46,411 bases of DNA, from positions 1 to 46,411 of the forward strand of contig JAILRP010000096.1 of the NCBI GenBank assembly GCA_024698075.1, in the 5' to 3' direction. Below, in pieces: positions 17,006-25,388 of the stretch (within the stretch, counting starts at the first letter, position 1; the number at the start of each line of letters is the position of its first letter). The notes beneath the pieces are model-generated. The model ran no database searches and was not told the origin of the DNA. It worked only from the letters and a program-made list of their open reading frames with translations. The DNA comes from Lachnospiraceae bacterium. GTDB taxonomy: Bacteria > Bacillota > Clostridia > Lachnospirales > Lachnospiraceae. The translations under genes and the position numbers were made by a program.

Positions 17006-18085
17006 ATGAGAAGAACAGTCATCACATATCTGCTTTTCATACTGGCGATGTCGGGATTTGTCGCGCTGCGCATCCAAGCCGGGAAAGTCATGGCCGCTCC
17101 GGCCGTCACCGCGCCCGAGCCCGAGGAGGCTATGGAGGAGACGGCCGCCTATAAGGAGCCTCTGCCCGAAGCCGAGAGCATTCCCGTGCTGGCCCCTCCC
17201 GTGACGGATGACAGGGAATATCTGTGGCGTGGGACTGTCGAACCCGTATCGGAGTTTGACGGCCTCATCCCGAGGATAGTCTGCTGGGGCGATTCGCTTA
17301 CCGTATCTCTCGACGGACAGAGTGCATATCCGGACATACTCAGAAAGCTTTCGGGGTGTGAGGTCATAAACTACGGCGTCGAATCCGAGAACACTGCCAT
17401 GATAGCTATGCGCTCCGGCGGCCTTCGGGTCAACGTCAAGGCTACGGTGATCCCTTCGGATACGGAGCTTATACCGATCTTCCTTCGGACCGAGAATGAC
17501 GGCCACGTTTTTTTCCTCGACAATGGCGATGCCGGGATCAACCCGTGCAGCATAAACGGCATAGAGGGAGAACTGGTCAAGCTGAACGGCGCTTATTATT
17601 TCAAGCGCTCCCAAAAGGGTGAAAGGATAGCGGTGGATGACGGAACGCAGCTGAAGACTTTCGGCTTAAATGACGCCAAGCCGGATGATGTCCTCGTCAT
17701 ATTTGCCGGGACGAACGATCTGCCCGATGCAAAGAGCGCCGCAAATATAATAAGCCTGATAAGGAGCATGATAGATACGGCGGGAACCGATAAATTTATC
17801 GTAGTCGGCCTGACGTATGCCGGCGGGATCCCGGAGATCGACCGCGTCAATGAGGAAATGGGCGCCTCCTTCGGTGACCATTTTGTGGATATAAGGAAGT
17901 ACATGCTGAACTACGGACTCGAGGATGCCGGGATAAAGCCGACATCACAGGATATAGAGGACATAAACATGGGAGAGATACCGAAGTCCCTTCGAAACGA
18001 TTATGTCCACGGCAACAGCACTTACCACCGCCTGCTCGGCGAGCAGATATACAGAAGGATGCAGTACATGGGCTACTGCAGATAG
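17006..18085 (+). CDS. Exported SGNH/GDSL-family hydrolase
   Basis: 359 residues. A basic start and hydrophobic helix (about 3-25) followed by a Pro/Glu-rich linker suggest an anchored or secreted protein. SGNH blocks are WGDSLT with S97 as nucleophile, GTNDLP with N237, and D332-Y-V-H335 as the closing DxxH pair, so the catalytic set is complete. Between the first two blocks lies an insertion of about 130 residues predicted from its composition to be beta-rich. It should be an esterase or lipase-like enzyme on surface glycans or lipids; substrate unknown. No ribosome site precedes the ATG, and the promoter position implies a leaderless message. The fruK-like gene follows after 9 bases. Confidence 0.85.
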   Translation: MRRTVITYLLFILAMSGFVALRIQAGKVMAAPAVTAPEPEEAMEETAAYKEPLPEAESIPVLAPPVTDDREYLWRGTVEPVSEFDGLIPRIVCWGDSLTVSLDGQSAYPDILRKLSGCEVINYGVESENTAMIAMRSGGLRVNVKATVIPSDTELIPIFLRTENDGHVFFLDNGDAGINPCSINGIEGELVKLNGAYYFKRSQKGERIAVDDGTQLKTFGLNDAKPDDVLVIFAGTNDLPDAKSAANIISLIRSMIDTAGTDKFIVVGLTYAGGIPEIDRVNEEMGASFGDHFVDIRKYMLNYGLEDAGIKPTSQDIEDINMGEIPKSLRNDYVHGNSTYHRLLGEQIYRRMQYMGYCR

Positions 18086-18094
18086 GGGAGAAAG

Positions 18095-19006
18095 ATGATC
18101 TACACACTTACTTACAACCCGTCGATAGACTATCTTGTCACTGTCGACAGCCTTGAACTCGGAAGCCTCAACCGGATGAGGAAGGCAACATACCTTTACG
18201 GCGGAAAAGGCGTAAACGTTTCCCAGGTACTGAAGGAGCTTGGGATCGACAATACTGCTCTCGGTTTTGTTGCCGGATTTACCGGAAGGGAGATCGAGGA
18301 AGGACTTCAGAGGATCGGGATCAAGACAGGATTCGTGCATCTGCCTGAAGGACATTCGCGGATAAACATCAAATTCCATGGGATAAAGGAAACGGAAGTC
18401 AATGCACCGGGACCTTTCGTGGACGCGGTCAGCATGCGCGCGCTGCGCGACAGGATAGCTCAGATAGGCAAGGATGACATACTGATACTTGCAGGCGCCG
18501 CGACCGCCAACATGGAAAACGATACATTTGCATCGTTCATTGCGGAACTGCCTTACAGGGATACGAAAGTCATTCTCGACACGACCGGTGAGGCACTCAT
18601 AAATGCGCTGTCCTACCACCCGTTCCTGATAAAGCCGAACATCGAGGAGCTGTCTGAACTGTTCCATGAAGAATTTTCGCCGAACGACTTAAACGGCATA
18701 AAGAGCGCGGCCAGAAGCCTGCAGGATAAGGGCGCGAGAAATGTCCTGATATCGATGGGAGAGGACGGAGCCGCTCTCATTACCGAGGACGGCGAGATAT
18801 ACTCGAGGCCGGCACCCGCGGGCATGGTAGTAAACACCGTGGGAAGCGGCGATTCGATGGTTGCCGGATTTCTGGCGGGGTATCTGGAGAACGGAAACAT
18901 GGAAGACGCGCTCTGCCTCGGGGTATGCGCGGGAAGCGCAAGTGCCTTCAACGAGGGATTCGCGCGCGGTGATGAGATAATGCAGCTGTACCGTCTCGTA
19001 AGATGA
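18095..19006 (+). CDS. fruK: 1-phosphofructokinase (PfkB family)
   Basis: 303 residues of the ribokinase/PfkB fold. LYGGKGVNVSQ near residue 37 is the sugar-phosphate-binding glycine motif and VGSGDSMVAGF near 250 the ATP-site motif with catalytic base D253. The sequence fits 1-phosphofructokinase or tagatose-6-phosphate kinase, which yield fructose-1,6- or tagatose-1,6-bisphosphate; the former is more common and preferred. No fructose PTS transporter or FruR regulator is beside it, which weakens the symbol. GGGGAG precedes the ATG. The stop codon directly abuts the stop codon of lepB on the other strand, leaving no space for a terminator. Confidence 0.87.
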   Translation: MIYTLTYNPSIDYLVTVDSLELGSLNRMRKATYLYGGKGVNVSQVLKELGIDNTALGFVAGFTGREIEEGLQRIGIKTGFVHLPEGHSRINIKFHGIKETEVNAPGPFVDAVSMRALRDRIAQIGKDDILILAGAATANMENDTFASFIAELPYRDTKVILDTTGEALINALSYHPFLIKPNIEELSELFHEEFSPNDLNGIKSAARSLQDKGARNVLISMGEDGAALITEDGEIYSRPAPAGMVVNTVGSGDSMVAGFLAGYLENGNMEDALCLGVCAGSASAFNEGFARGDEIMQLYRLVR

Positions 19007-19609
19007 TCACTGTATGAATGACGGATGCCTGTAGTACCTGGCCCAGGCTTTTCCGAGGATCTTGTCCTTATAAACATACGGCCTGTTCCAGTATCTTGAG
19101 TCCATTGAATTGTTTCTGTTGTCACCCATCACGAAATATGCTCCCTCGGGAACTTCAAAGGGGCCAAAATCACCGTAGGCGGGTGAAGTGATATATGCGC
19201 TCTCGTCAAGCGGGGCAGAGGCTCCGTCGATATACACCTTGCCTTCCCTGATCTGTACGGTCTCTCCGGGAAGTCCGATGACGCGCTTGATGAATATCTC
19301 TTTTTCATTATCCGGGAACAGGAAGATTATGACATCGCCCCGTACCGGATCCTCTTTTATGTATGCGAGGCGGTTTCCGATGAGCCGGTCTCCCGTCATT
19401 ATCGTAGGCTCCATTGAAGCGGAGGGTATCCTGGCGTTCACGATAATGAACTTATCGAGTGCGAAAGCCAGTGCCGCCGATATGACGAGGACGATGACCC
19501 ATTCAAGGACCTCGCGCCCCACGTTCACTTTCTGAGCGGGTTCTGCCGCTTCTTTGTTTTTGATCTCTTCTTCTGTCCTGATATCTTCTGTGCTCATATG
19601 ATCAACCAA
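19007..19609 (-). CDS. lepB: Signal peptidase I
   Basis: 200 residues. A charged N-tail is followed by one membrane helix (about 35-51) and the catalytic domain outside the membrane. S65 in PSASMEP is the nucleophile and K108 in FIKRVIG the general base; GDNRNNSMDSR is the conserved box E. It removes signal peptides from exported proteins. On the minus strand AAAAGGA lies 7 bases from the TTG at 19609, which favours that start; the first ATG at 19597 has no good ribosome site and would shorten the protein by 4 residues. The gene stands alone, convergent with fruK and divergent from the MBOAT gene. Confidence 0.95.
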   Translation of the reverse strand: MVDHMSTEDIRTEEEIKNKEAAEPAQKVNVGREVLEWVIVLVISAALAFALDKFIIVNARIPSASMEPTIMTGDRLIGNRLAYIKEDPVRGDVIIFLFPDNEKEIFIKRVIGLPGETVQIREGKVYIDGASAPLDESAYITSPAYGDFGPFEVPEGAYFVMGDNRNNSMDSRYWNRPYVYKDKILGKAWARYYRHPSFIQ

Positions 19610-19626
19610 ATATCCTTTTCTGCCAT

Positions 19627-19640
19627 CGGGGCCAGCCCCG
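19627..19640. promoter_or_regulatory. GC-rich 14-base near-palindrome between lepB and the MBOAT gene
   Basis: CGGGGC and GCCCCG are separated by CA. It sits between the lepB start and the divergent TATAAT cluster, so it could be an operator or a leader hairpin for lepB. No regulator match was recognised. Confidence 0.3.
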
Positions 19641-19644
19641 GGAT

Positions 19645-19673
19645 TTGCAACCGCAGTTTCGATACATTATAAT
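19645..19673 (+). promoter_or_regulatory. Promoter of the MBOAT-SGNH operon
   Basis: TTGCAA (19645-19650), 17 bases, TATAAT (19668-19673), with a second overlapping TATAAT at 19673-19678. The same AT stretch also reads TATAAT on the minus strand and may serve lepB. Confidence 0.65.
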
Positions 19674-19709
19674 ATAATAGTTTGTTTGGCACAAGGAGGA
19701 AGATTGGAA

Positions 19710-21164
19710 ATGGTGTTCAATTCCATACCGTTCATAATGCTGTTTCCGCTCGCGGCCCTGATTTTTTACCTTGTCCCGGTAAAGTTCCGATATATCTGGC
19801 TGCTCCTTTTAAGCTATGCTTTTTACTTTGCCGGTGCGGGCACGTTCGTCATCCTTCTGGCGGCCTACAGCATCATCACATACATTGCGGCCCATGCTGT
19901 GTCCGTTGCGGATCAGAAAAAACTGAGGAAGGCGCTTCTGGCGCTGTTTGCCGTCATATCCGTACTTCTCCTTTTTGTGTTCAAATACCTTGACTTTACC
20001 CTTTCGCTCGTGGGAAGCCCGCTGAGGTTCAGTCTTGTCATGCCGCTCGGGATATCCTTCTTTACGTTCACGGCGGTATCGTATATCGCGGATGTGTATC
20101 ACCGGCGCATAGAGCCGGAGGCGAACATATTAAAGCTTGCCCTTTATCTTTCGTTCTTTCCGAGCATCCTGTCGGGGCCGATAAACCGGGCGGGCGACCT
20201 TATCCCTCAGTTCTCGGGGGAGAAGTTCCCGTCGCTTGAGAACATAAAGACGGGGATGCAGAAGATGCTCTGGGGATATTTCTTAAAGCTCGCGGTCGCG
20301 GGGAGGCTTGCGATAGCTGTTGATAACGTCTATTCGGATCCGGGATCTCACAGCGGATTTTCTGTCGCATTTGCCGCGGCGGCTTATCTGTTCATGCTGT
20401 ACTGCGATTTTGAGGGCTATTCCCAGATAGCGGTCGGCTGTTCTTCCATACTCGGGATAAAGCTTAAGGAAAACTTCCGCCAGCCTTTCTTCTCGCTCAG
20501 CATGTCGGAGATATGGAGAAGATGGCACGTGTCTCTGTCATCATGGTTCCGTGACTACATATATATACCGCTCGGCGGCAGCAGGCGCGGAGTTGTGAGA
20601 AAATATGTGAACATATTCATCGTCCTTGCGATAAGCGGGATATGGCACGGCGCGAACATGACTTTTGTCATATGGGGAGTGCTGAACGGCATCTTCATAA
20701 TAGCCGGACAGATGCTGCTGCCTTACAGGGAGCGTGCGACGGCGAAGCTTAAGAACAGGATATGCCGTACCGGAAAAGGGATGGTCATATTCGATGCCGT
20801 AAGGAATACGTTAAGAAGGGTGGGAGTGTATATGCTGTCCGCGCTGACTTTCGTGTTCTTTGCGAATGACAGCGTATCATCTGCCATATCGGCGGTTTCC
20901 GCCGTATTCAGACGTTTTTCGTTTTCCGATGCCGGGGACTTAACGTCTGTCGGGCTCGGGCGCTTCAACTTATGCCTGGCACTGTTCATGGCCGTTTTCG
21001 TGCTCGCCTCGGATCTTGCGGCATACAGAAGGGATACGGACACTCCGTCGCTCATAAAGCGGATTCCCGCCGTTTGGAGATGGATCATCTACTACGCACT
21101 CATAACAGCGGTCCTTTTCTCGGCAAACCTTACGGGAAGGGAATTCATATATTCAAAGATGTGA
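19710..21164 (+). CDS. MBOAT-family membrane O-acyltransferase (AlgI/DltB-like)
   Basis: 484 residues with about ten to twelve membrane helices. MPLGISFFTFTAVSYI, ILSGPINR, WRRWHVSLSSWFRDY and SGIWHGANMTF are the MBOAT blocks of AlgI, and H313 in the last is the expected catalytic histidine. Such proteins move acyl groups from a cytoplasmic donor across the membrane to a surface polymer. The ATG at 19710 is 10 bases after AGGAGG; the in-frame TTG at 19704 is too close. The next gene encodes an exported SGNH protein, the usual partner that completes transfer to polysaccharide, so the pair is a surface-glycan acylation module. The polymer is not identifiable from the window. Confidence 0.93.
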   Translation: MVFNSIPFIMLFPLAALIFYLVPVKFRYIWLLLLSYAFYFAGAGTFVILLAAYSIITYIAAHAVSVADQKKLRKALLALFAVISVLLLFVFKYLDFTLSLVGSPLRFSLVMPLGISFFTFTAVSYIADVYHRRIEPEANILKLALYLSFFPSILSGPINRAGDLIPQFSGEKFPSLENIKTGMQKMLWGYFLKLAVAGRLAIAVDNVYSDPGSHSGFSVAFAAAAYLFMLYCDFEGYSQIAVGCSSILGIKLKENFRQPFFSLSMSEIWRRWHVSLSSWFRDYIYIPLGGSRRGVVRKYVNIFIVLAISGIWHGANMTFVIWGVLNGIFIIAGQMLLPYRERATAKLKNRICRTGKGMVIFDAVRNTLRRVGVYMLSALTFVFFANDSVSSAISAVSAVFRRFSFSDAGDLTSVGLGRFNLCLALFMAVFVLASDLAAYRRDTDTPSLIKRIPAVWRWIIYYALITAVLFSANLTGREFIYSKM

Positions 21165-21171
21165 AGATCAT

Positions 21172-22155
21172 ATGAAGGTAAGAACTTTTATCGTAAAATG
21201 CATACTGGCGGCAGTCCCTCTCATGCTACTTTCCGGATACACCCTTATGTTCCCGATGTGCTACATGGATGAGGAGTATCCCGCATGGCGCCTGAAGAAG
21301 GGAGCGGCATCCGGCAGGGAATACGTATCACAGGACTTTGATACCGTGATCGTCGGCGACTCGGGTGCAATGAGCGCACTGATACCGGAACTCATCGGGG
21401 ATTCATGCATCAACATGGCGGCAGGCGGAGCGACATCCGTCGAGATGTACTTCTTCCTGTCCGAGTACCTCGAAGATCATGAAGCCCCCAAGACCGCAGT
21501 CATCATGTTCGCGCCCTTCCATTACTGGCATATCGATAATTATGAAACGAGGACACAGTATTTCAGGGCGGTCGGACTTTCCGACCTGTGCCGTCTTCAG
21601 TCCGATGCAAAAGCCTGCGGCGCACTTTCCGTCCGGCATGACGGATGGCTGACCGGTGAACTCTCGGCTAGGCTCGGCCTTCCGAACAGATATCTTCCGG
21701 CGATATATGCATCGCGGTTCGTGCTAAGGCGGGAGGAGAATGAAAAAATACTTGAAGACCTCAGGGCCGCGCACGGATGGGGCTCGTTCGGGACGCAGGA
21801 TGGCTGCTGGGATGAGTCGTATGAAACCTCGTATGAAGACATGACAATAGACGGGGACGCGAAGCTCATAACGCTATACATGCAGAAGCTGCTGCGGCTG
21901 TGCGACGATAACGGCATCCGCATCGTGCTCCTGCAGCCCGCGGTGAACGATGCGACTTTTGAAAAACTCAACGAGCACTATTACGGCTCGTACAGGAACT
22001 ACATCAAGCAGCTCTCCGCAGTGGCCGGCGATATGGTATACGAGACGGATCTTCGGGTTTATGACGGGAGGTATTTTTCCGACACGTCGCACCTGAACCG
22101 TGAAGGTGCCGAGAAGTTTACAAATGAGGTACTTTCGCTCATCAACGGAAGATGA
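21172..22155 (+). CDS. SGNH-fold partner acyltransferase of the MBOAT protein
   Basis: 327 residues, with an N-terminal membrane or signal helix (about 6-27). VGDSGAM (D63, S64) and D304-T-S-H307 near the C-terminus match the nucleophile and DxxH blocks of the AlgJ/AlgX/DltD-like group, placing the active site outside the membrane. It begins 7 bases after the MBOAT gene with only a weak ribosome site, consistent with coupled translation. The likely role is taking the acyl group delivered by the MBOAT protein and attaching it to a cell-surface polymer. The overall sequence is divergent, so specificity is open; the assignment rests on motifs and gene pairing. Confidence 0.8.
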   Translation: MKVRTFIVKCILAAVPLMLLSGYTLMFPMCYMDEEYPAWRLKKGAASGREYVSQDFDTVIVGDSGAMSALIPELIGDSCINMAAGGATSVEMYFFLSEYLEDHEAPKTAVIMFAPFHYWHIDNYETRTQYFRAVGLSDLCRLQSDAKACGALSVRHDGWLTGELSARLGLPNRYLPAIYASRFVLRREENEKILEDLRAAHGWGSFGTQDGCWDESYETSYEDMTIDGDAKLITLYMQKLLRLCDDNGIRIVLLQPAVNDATFEKLNEHYYGSYRNYIKQLSAVAGDMVYETDLRVYDGRYFSDTSHLNREGAEKFTNEVLSLINGR

Positions 22156-22179
22156 GATATGCTGTTGTATTTTTACATA

Positions 22180-22208
22180 GTGACAACCACATCATATTGT
22201 GGTATAAT
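22180..22208 (+). promoter_or_regulatory. Promoter P1 of the DUF3048 lipoprotein gene
   Basis: GTGACA (22180-22185), 17 bases, TATAAT (22203-22208). The spacer is filled by a perfect dyad, ACCACA (22186-22191) and TGTGGT (22198-22203), ideally placed for a repressor. Confidence 0.6.
22187..22202 (+). promoter_or_regulatory. Operator-like palindrome, NrdR-box-like
   Basis: The 16-base site is identical to the first NrdR-like box ahead of nrdD (27363) at 13 of 16 positions and has perfect 5-bp arms (6-bp with flanks). A weaker half-matching site starts 33 bases downstream at 22220. NrdR control of a lipoprotein gene would be unexpected, so this is tentative. Confidence 0.35.
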
Positions 22209-22222
22209 CTCTCGGTAATTGA

Positions 22223-22231
22223 TGATATAAT
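22223..22231 (+). promoter_or_regulatory. Candidate second promoter (extended -10)
   Basis: TG-A-TATAAT 48 bases before the lipoprotein start. No -35 is needed for extended -10 promoters, but use of this one is unproven. Confidence 0.4.
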
Positions 22232-22278
22232 GTGTAAGATTGCAGTCAGTTTTGCATAGTTTTAGGAGGTTTTCGGTA

Positions 22279-23409
22279 ATGAAAAAGAGGATAGTTCTTC
22301 TTCTCGCGCTTTCAGCGGCATTAGTATTTTCGGGCTGTAAGAAGGAGGAAGAGGCAGCGGCGCCTGCGGCTCCGGCTCCGCAGATAGAAGTAGTGAACAA
22401 CACGCCCGCGATCAGCATTGAAGATGAAGAGCCGGCAGAGGTCGTAGAAGATGACGGTTCGCATGAGGGCATGTACAGGAGCGAGCTGACCAATGAATGG
22501 ATAGACGAGGCTCTCAAGGACCAGAGGCCCATTGCGGCAATGGTCGACAATGAGAAGACGGCTCTTCCGCATTACGGCCTGTCAAAATATGCGGATGTCG
22601 TATATGAGATGACGAATTCACTCGCCAATGACGGGATCACGCGTCTGATGGTCCTCGTCAAGGACTGGGAGAAGATAGACCAGCTCGGCAGCATCCGAAG
22701 CACACGTCCCACGAACCTTGTAATAGCTCCCGAATGGAACGCGGTCGTCTGCCATGACGGAGGTCCGTTCTACATCGATGACTATCTTGCAAAGCCCTAT
22801 GTGGATAATTTCTCGGGAACGTTCTCGAGGATAGACAACGGCAAGTCAAGGGAGTTCACCGAGTACATATGCACGGGCGATCTTGACAAGAACTTTGACA
22901 GCAAGTCAAACGTTTCAAGGACGTACAATGAGTACTACAATGGAGGCCCTCACTATCAGTTCGTCAAGAGCGACAGCGAGATCAATGACCTTTCGGGTGC
23001 ACCTTCCGTTAAGGACTGCACGAAGATAGAGCTTCCGTTCAAGCACAACGGCTCCAAGCTTGAGTATGATCCGGCAACGTCCCGCTACATGTATTCTGAG
23101 TATGGCCAGAAGCATACGGATCCCGGAAACAATAACGAGCAGCTCGGATTCACGAACGTTCTTCTGCAGAATACGAGATATGTCAAGTTTGATGATAACG
23201 GATACATGATGTTCCACGCGATCGATTTCCAGCGTGACGGATGGTTCATCACACAGGGCAAGGCTATCCCGATAACCTGGTCAAAGGAGGATGAAGTCAC
23301 TCCCACACGTTATTACGACAAGGACGGAAACGAGATAGTCCTCAACACCGGAAAGACATATGTCGCACTTATCCCTGATGACAAGTGGGGCGGTCTGTCG
23401 GTGGAGTGA
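22279..23409 (+). CDS. DUF3048-domain lipoprotein (YerB-like)
   Basis: 376 residues. The signal peptide ends in VFSGC, so C20 should be lipidated after Lgt and signal peptidase II action. A Glu/Pro/Ala-rich linker leads to a domain containing RPIAAMVDN, YEMTNSLANDGITRLM and LGSIRSTRP, the hallmarks of DUF3048, and ends with a second subdomain (WSKEDEVTPTRYYDKDG; TYVALIPDD). Function in this family is not established. TAGGAGG precedes the ATG at 22279; the upstream in-frame ATG lacks a site and would spoil the signal peptide. It has its own promoter region and terminator, and lgt follows, a neighbour that modifies this very class of protein. Confidence 0.9.
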   Translation: MKKRIVLLLALSAALVFSGCKKEEEAAAPAAPAPQIEVVNNTPAISIEDEEPAEVVEDDGSHEGMYRSELTNEWIDEALKDQRPIAAMVDNEKTALPHYGLSKYADVVYEMTNSLANDGITRLMVLVKDWEKIDQLGSIRSTRPTNLVIAPEWNAVVCHDGGPFYIDDYLAKPYVDNFSGTFSRIDNGKSREFTEYICTGDLDKNFDSKSNVSRTYNEYYNGGPHYQFVKSDSEINDLSGAPSVKDCTKIELPFKHNGSKLEYDPATSRYMYSEYGQKHTDPGNNNEQLGFTNVLLQNTRYVKFDDNGYMMFHAIDFQRDGWFITQGKAIPITWSKEDEVTPTRYYDKDGNEIVLNTGKTYVALIPDDKWGGLSVE

Positions 23410-23426
23410 TAAGAATATGACAGGCG

Positions 23427-23455
23427 GGCGCGGGCAGAAACCCGCGCCTTTTTTT
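23427..23455 (+). terminator. Rho-independent terminator after the DUF3048 gene
   Basis: GGCGCGGG (23427-23434) pairs with CCCGCGCC (23441-23448), followed by seven T residues. Confidence 0.92.
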
Positions 23456-23490
23456 AAAAATTCGGCAGGCTTTGGCGGAAAGGATTACAA

Positions 23491-24285
23491 ATGGCAATAG
23501 ATCTGTTCAGCATAGGAAAGTTTACGGTCCACGGATACGGCCTTATGATAGGGCTCGGCTTTATAGCCGCGGTCATCGCGGGGAGCCGGCTCGCAAAGCG
23601 CAGGGGCCTTTCCGATGACCATTTCGTGACGATGGCGATGCTCGTTCTCATCATAGGATTTTTAGGGGGCAAGCTTCTTCATATCATCGTTGAATTCCGA
23701 ACGTTTCTTACCGATCCCATGTCTGTCATCGGATCGGAGGGGTTTGCGGTCTACGGCGGGATAATCACCGGGATCGCCACCATATTTGTATACTGCAGGA
23801 TCAAGAAGCTTAAGTTTCCGGAGTATATCGATCTGTTTGCGGCAAGCGTGCCGATCAATCAGGCGCTCGGAAGGCTCGGCTGCCTTCTTGCGGGATGCTG
23901 CTACGGAAGGCCGACGGACTCGCACTTTTCACTCGTGTTCCCGGAAGGCTCGATGGCACCTCCCGGAATACGCCTGATCCCGACACAGCCGATCATGGCC
24001 GCCGAGAACTTTGTCATTTTCCTTGTGGTATGCGGATACTGTGTTCTGTCTTCTCCCGGCAGGGAAGGCAAGCCTGCAAAGCTTAAATATATCGACGGCG
24101 TTCCGACGACGCTCTATCTCATACTCTATAGCGTCGGAAGGTTCATAATCGAATATTTCAGGGACGACTACCGCGGATCGGTGGGCATATTCTCCACCTC
24201 GCAGTTCATCGCCCTGTTCACGTTTGCCGCAGGCCTCGGCATGTTCATATACCTTGTGATGAATGAGCGCAGGATAAAAGATTGA
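23491..24285 (+). CDS. lgt: Prolipoprotein diacylglyceryl transferase
   Basis: 264 residues with about seven membrane helices. GYGLMIGLGFIAA at the start, FLGGKLLHI, NQALGRLGCLLAGCCYGR and GRFIIEYFRDDYRG match the clostridial branch of Lgt, which transfers diacylglycerol from phosphatidylglycerol to the lipobox cysteine of prolipoproteins. The arginine/glycine block is more cysteine-rich than in E. coli Lgt, as is usual in this branch. AAAGGA is a suitable distance from the ATG. Two likely substrates are encoded nearby (22279 and 26170). The stop overlaps the TTG start of the following hydrolase gene. Confidence 0.92.
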   Translation: MAIDLFSIGKFTVHGYGLMIGLGFIAAVIAGSRLAKRRGLSDDHFVTMAMLVLIIGFLGGKLLHIIVEFRTFLTDPMSVIGSEGFAVYGGIITGIATIFVYCRIKKLKFPEYIDLFAASVPINQALGRLGCLLAGCCYGRPTDSHFSLVFPEGSMAPPGIRLIPTQPIMAAENFVIFLVVCGYCVLSSPGREGKPAKLKYIDGVPTTLYLILYSVGRFIIEYFRDDYRGSVGIFSTSQFIALFTFAAGLGMFIYLVMNERRIKD

Positions 24286-25388
24286 AGAACAATATTGTAG
24301 GATATATAGAAAATTACGGCGGCATCCCGTTTTTGGAAAAAGCGTTCAATAAAGTGGATGCCCTCATACTGTCCCAGTTTTCCTATTTCAAGCTTGACGG
24401 CATAGTGCCTTCCGTCGGAGAAGACATGGAGCCGATATCGGTAAGGAGCATCGCAGGATGTGAAAGCGTATCGGATCTTTTTGCCGACGAGAGGTACAGA
24501 AAGCCCAACATGGAGCTTTTTGAAGCGATGGCCTCTTCGGAGCGCTTCGGGAACATAAAGCTCAGCCATTTCATCAATCTTCTGAACGACAGATGGGAAA
24601 TGCAGTTTTCCGCCGTGACCGCATATCTTACGGATGACGATGTCCATGTGGTGTTCCGCGGGACCGATGAGAACCTCATCGGCTGGAAGGAAGACTTCAA
24701 CATGGCGTTCATGACGCCTGTACCCGCGCAGGTGAAGGCGGTCGACTATCTTCACTATGCGGCGGAGAGGATTCACGGGGATTTTACCGTGGGAGGGCAT
24801 TCAAAAGGCGGAAACCTTGCCGTTTACTCTGCGATGAAATGCTCGCCGCTCGTCCGGGAAAGGATAAAGACCATATATTCGCAGGACGGTCCCGGATTTA
24901 CGAAGGAGACGTTGGCCGATGCTGATTTCGGCGCGGTGAGCAGCCGGATAGAAAAGTATGTCCCTCATTCATCGATCATCGGTATGCTGCTTCAGACCCA
25001 GGAGGATTACAAAGTCATAGAGTCGAGGAGCGTCGGCATACTGCAGCATGACCCGTTCAACTGGCTTGTCGAAGGTGATGATTTTGTCTACCGAGATGAC
25101 ATTGCAGGAAGATACTCCATATCGGACGCATCGGTAAATGAATGGGCAAAGCGTGCGGACCCGGGCGAGATGAAGCTCTTTGTCGACAGGATGTACGATG
25201 TCCTTGTCAGTGCGGGAGTCAGCGACCTGAATGATTTTAAGGGAAACTTCAAGGAGATAACGGCGAAGATCCTCGTGGCGGTGGAAAAGATGGATCCCGA
25301 TGACAAGAAGAGGATAAGGGCGGTGCTGTCTGTGTTCTTTGACAGCTTCAGGGACCGGGTAAAGGAGTCCCTGCCGTTCATAGGTTAG
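24282..25388 (+). CDS. DUF2974 (Mbeg1-like) alpha/beta hydrolase
   Basis: 368 residues. The N-terminus (ENYGGIPF, FNKVDALILSQFSYF) is the conserved DUF2974 opening, followed by VVFRGTDE and GGHSKGGNLA, a nucleophile elbow with S174, as in lipases. The C-terminal ~130 residues are helical. It probably acts on lipids or esters in the cytoplasm; the substrate is not known. Translation starts at TTG 24282, overlapping the lgt stop and 7 bases from AGGAT; homology of the first residues to the family supports this start, and the next in-frame ATG would remove essential sequence. The 3' end overlaps the convergent TraX gene by a few bases. Confidence 0.87.
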   Translation: MKNNIVGYIENYGGIPFLEKAFNKVDALILSQFSYFKLDGIVPSVGEDMEPISVRSIAGCESVSDLFADERYRKPNMELFEAMASSERFGNIKLSHFINLLNDRWEMQFSAVTAYLTDDDVHVVFRGTDENLIGWKEDFNMAFMTPVPAQVKAVDYLHYAAERIHGDFTVGGHSKGGNLAVYSAMKCSPLVRERIKTIYSQDGPGFTKETLADADFGAVSSRIEKYVPHSSIIGMLLQTQEDYKVIESRSVGILQHDPFNWLVEGDDFVYRDDIAGRYSISDASVNEWAKRADPGEMKLFVDRMYDVLVSAGVSDLNDFKGNFKEITAKILVAVEKMDPDDKKRIRAVLSVFFDSFRDRVKESLPFIG

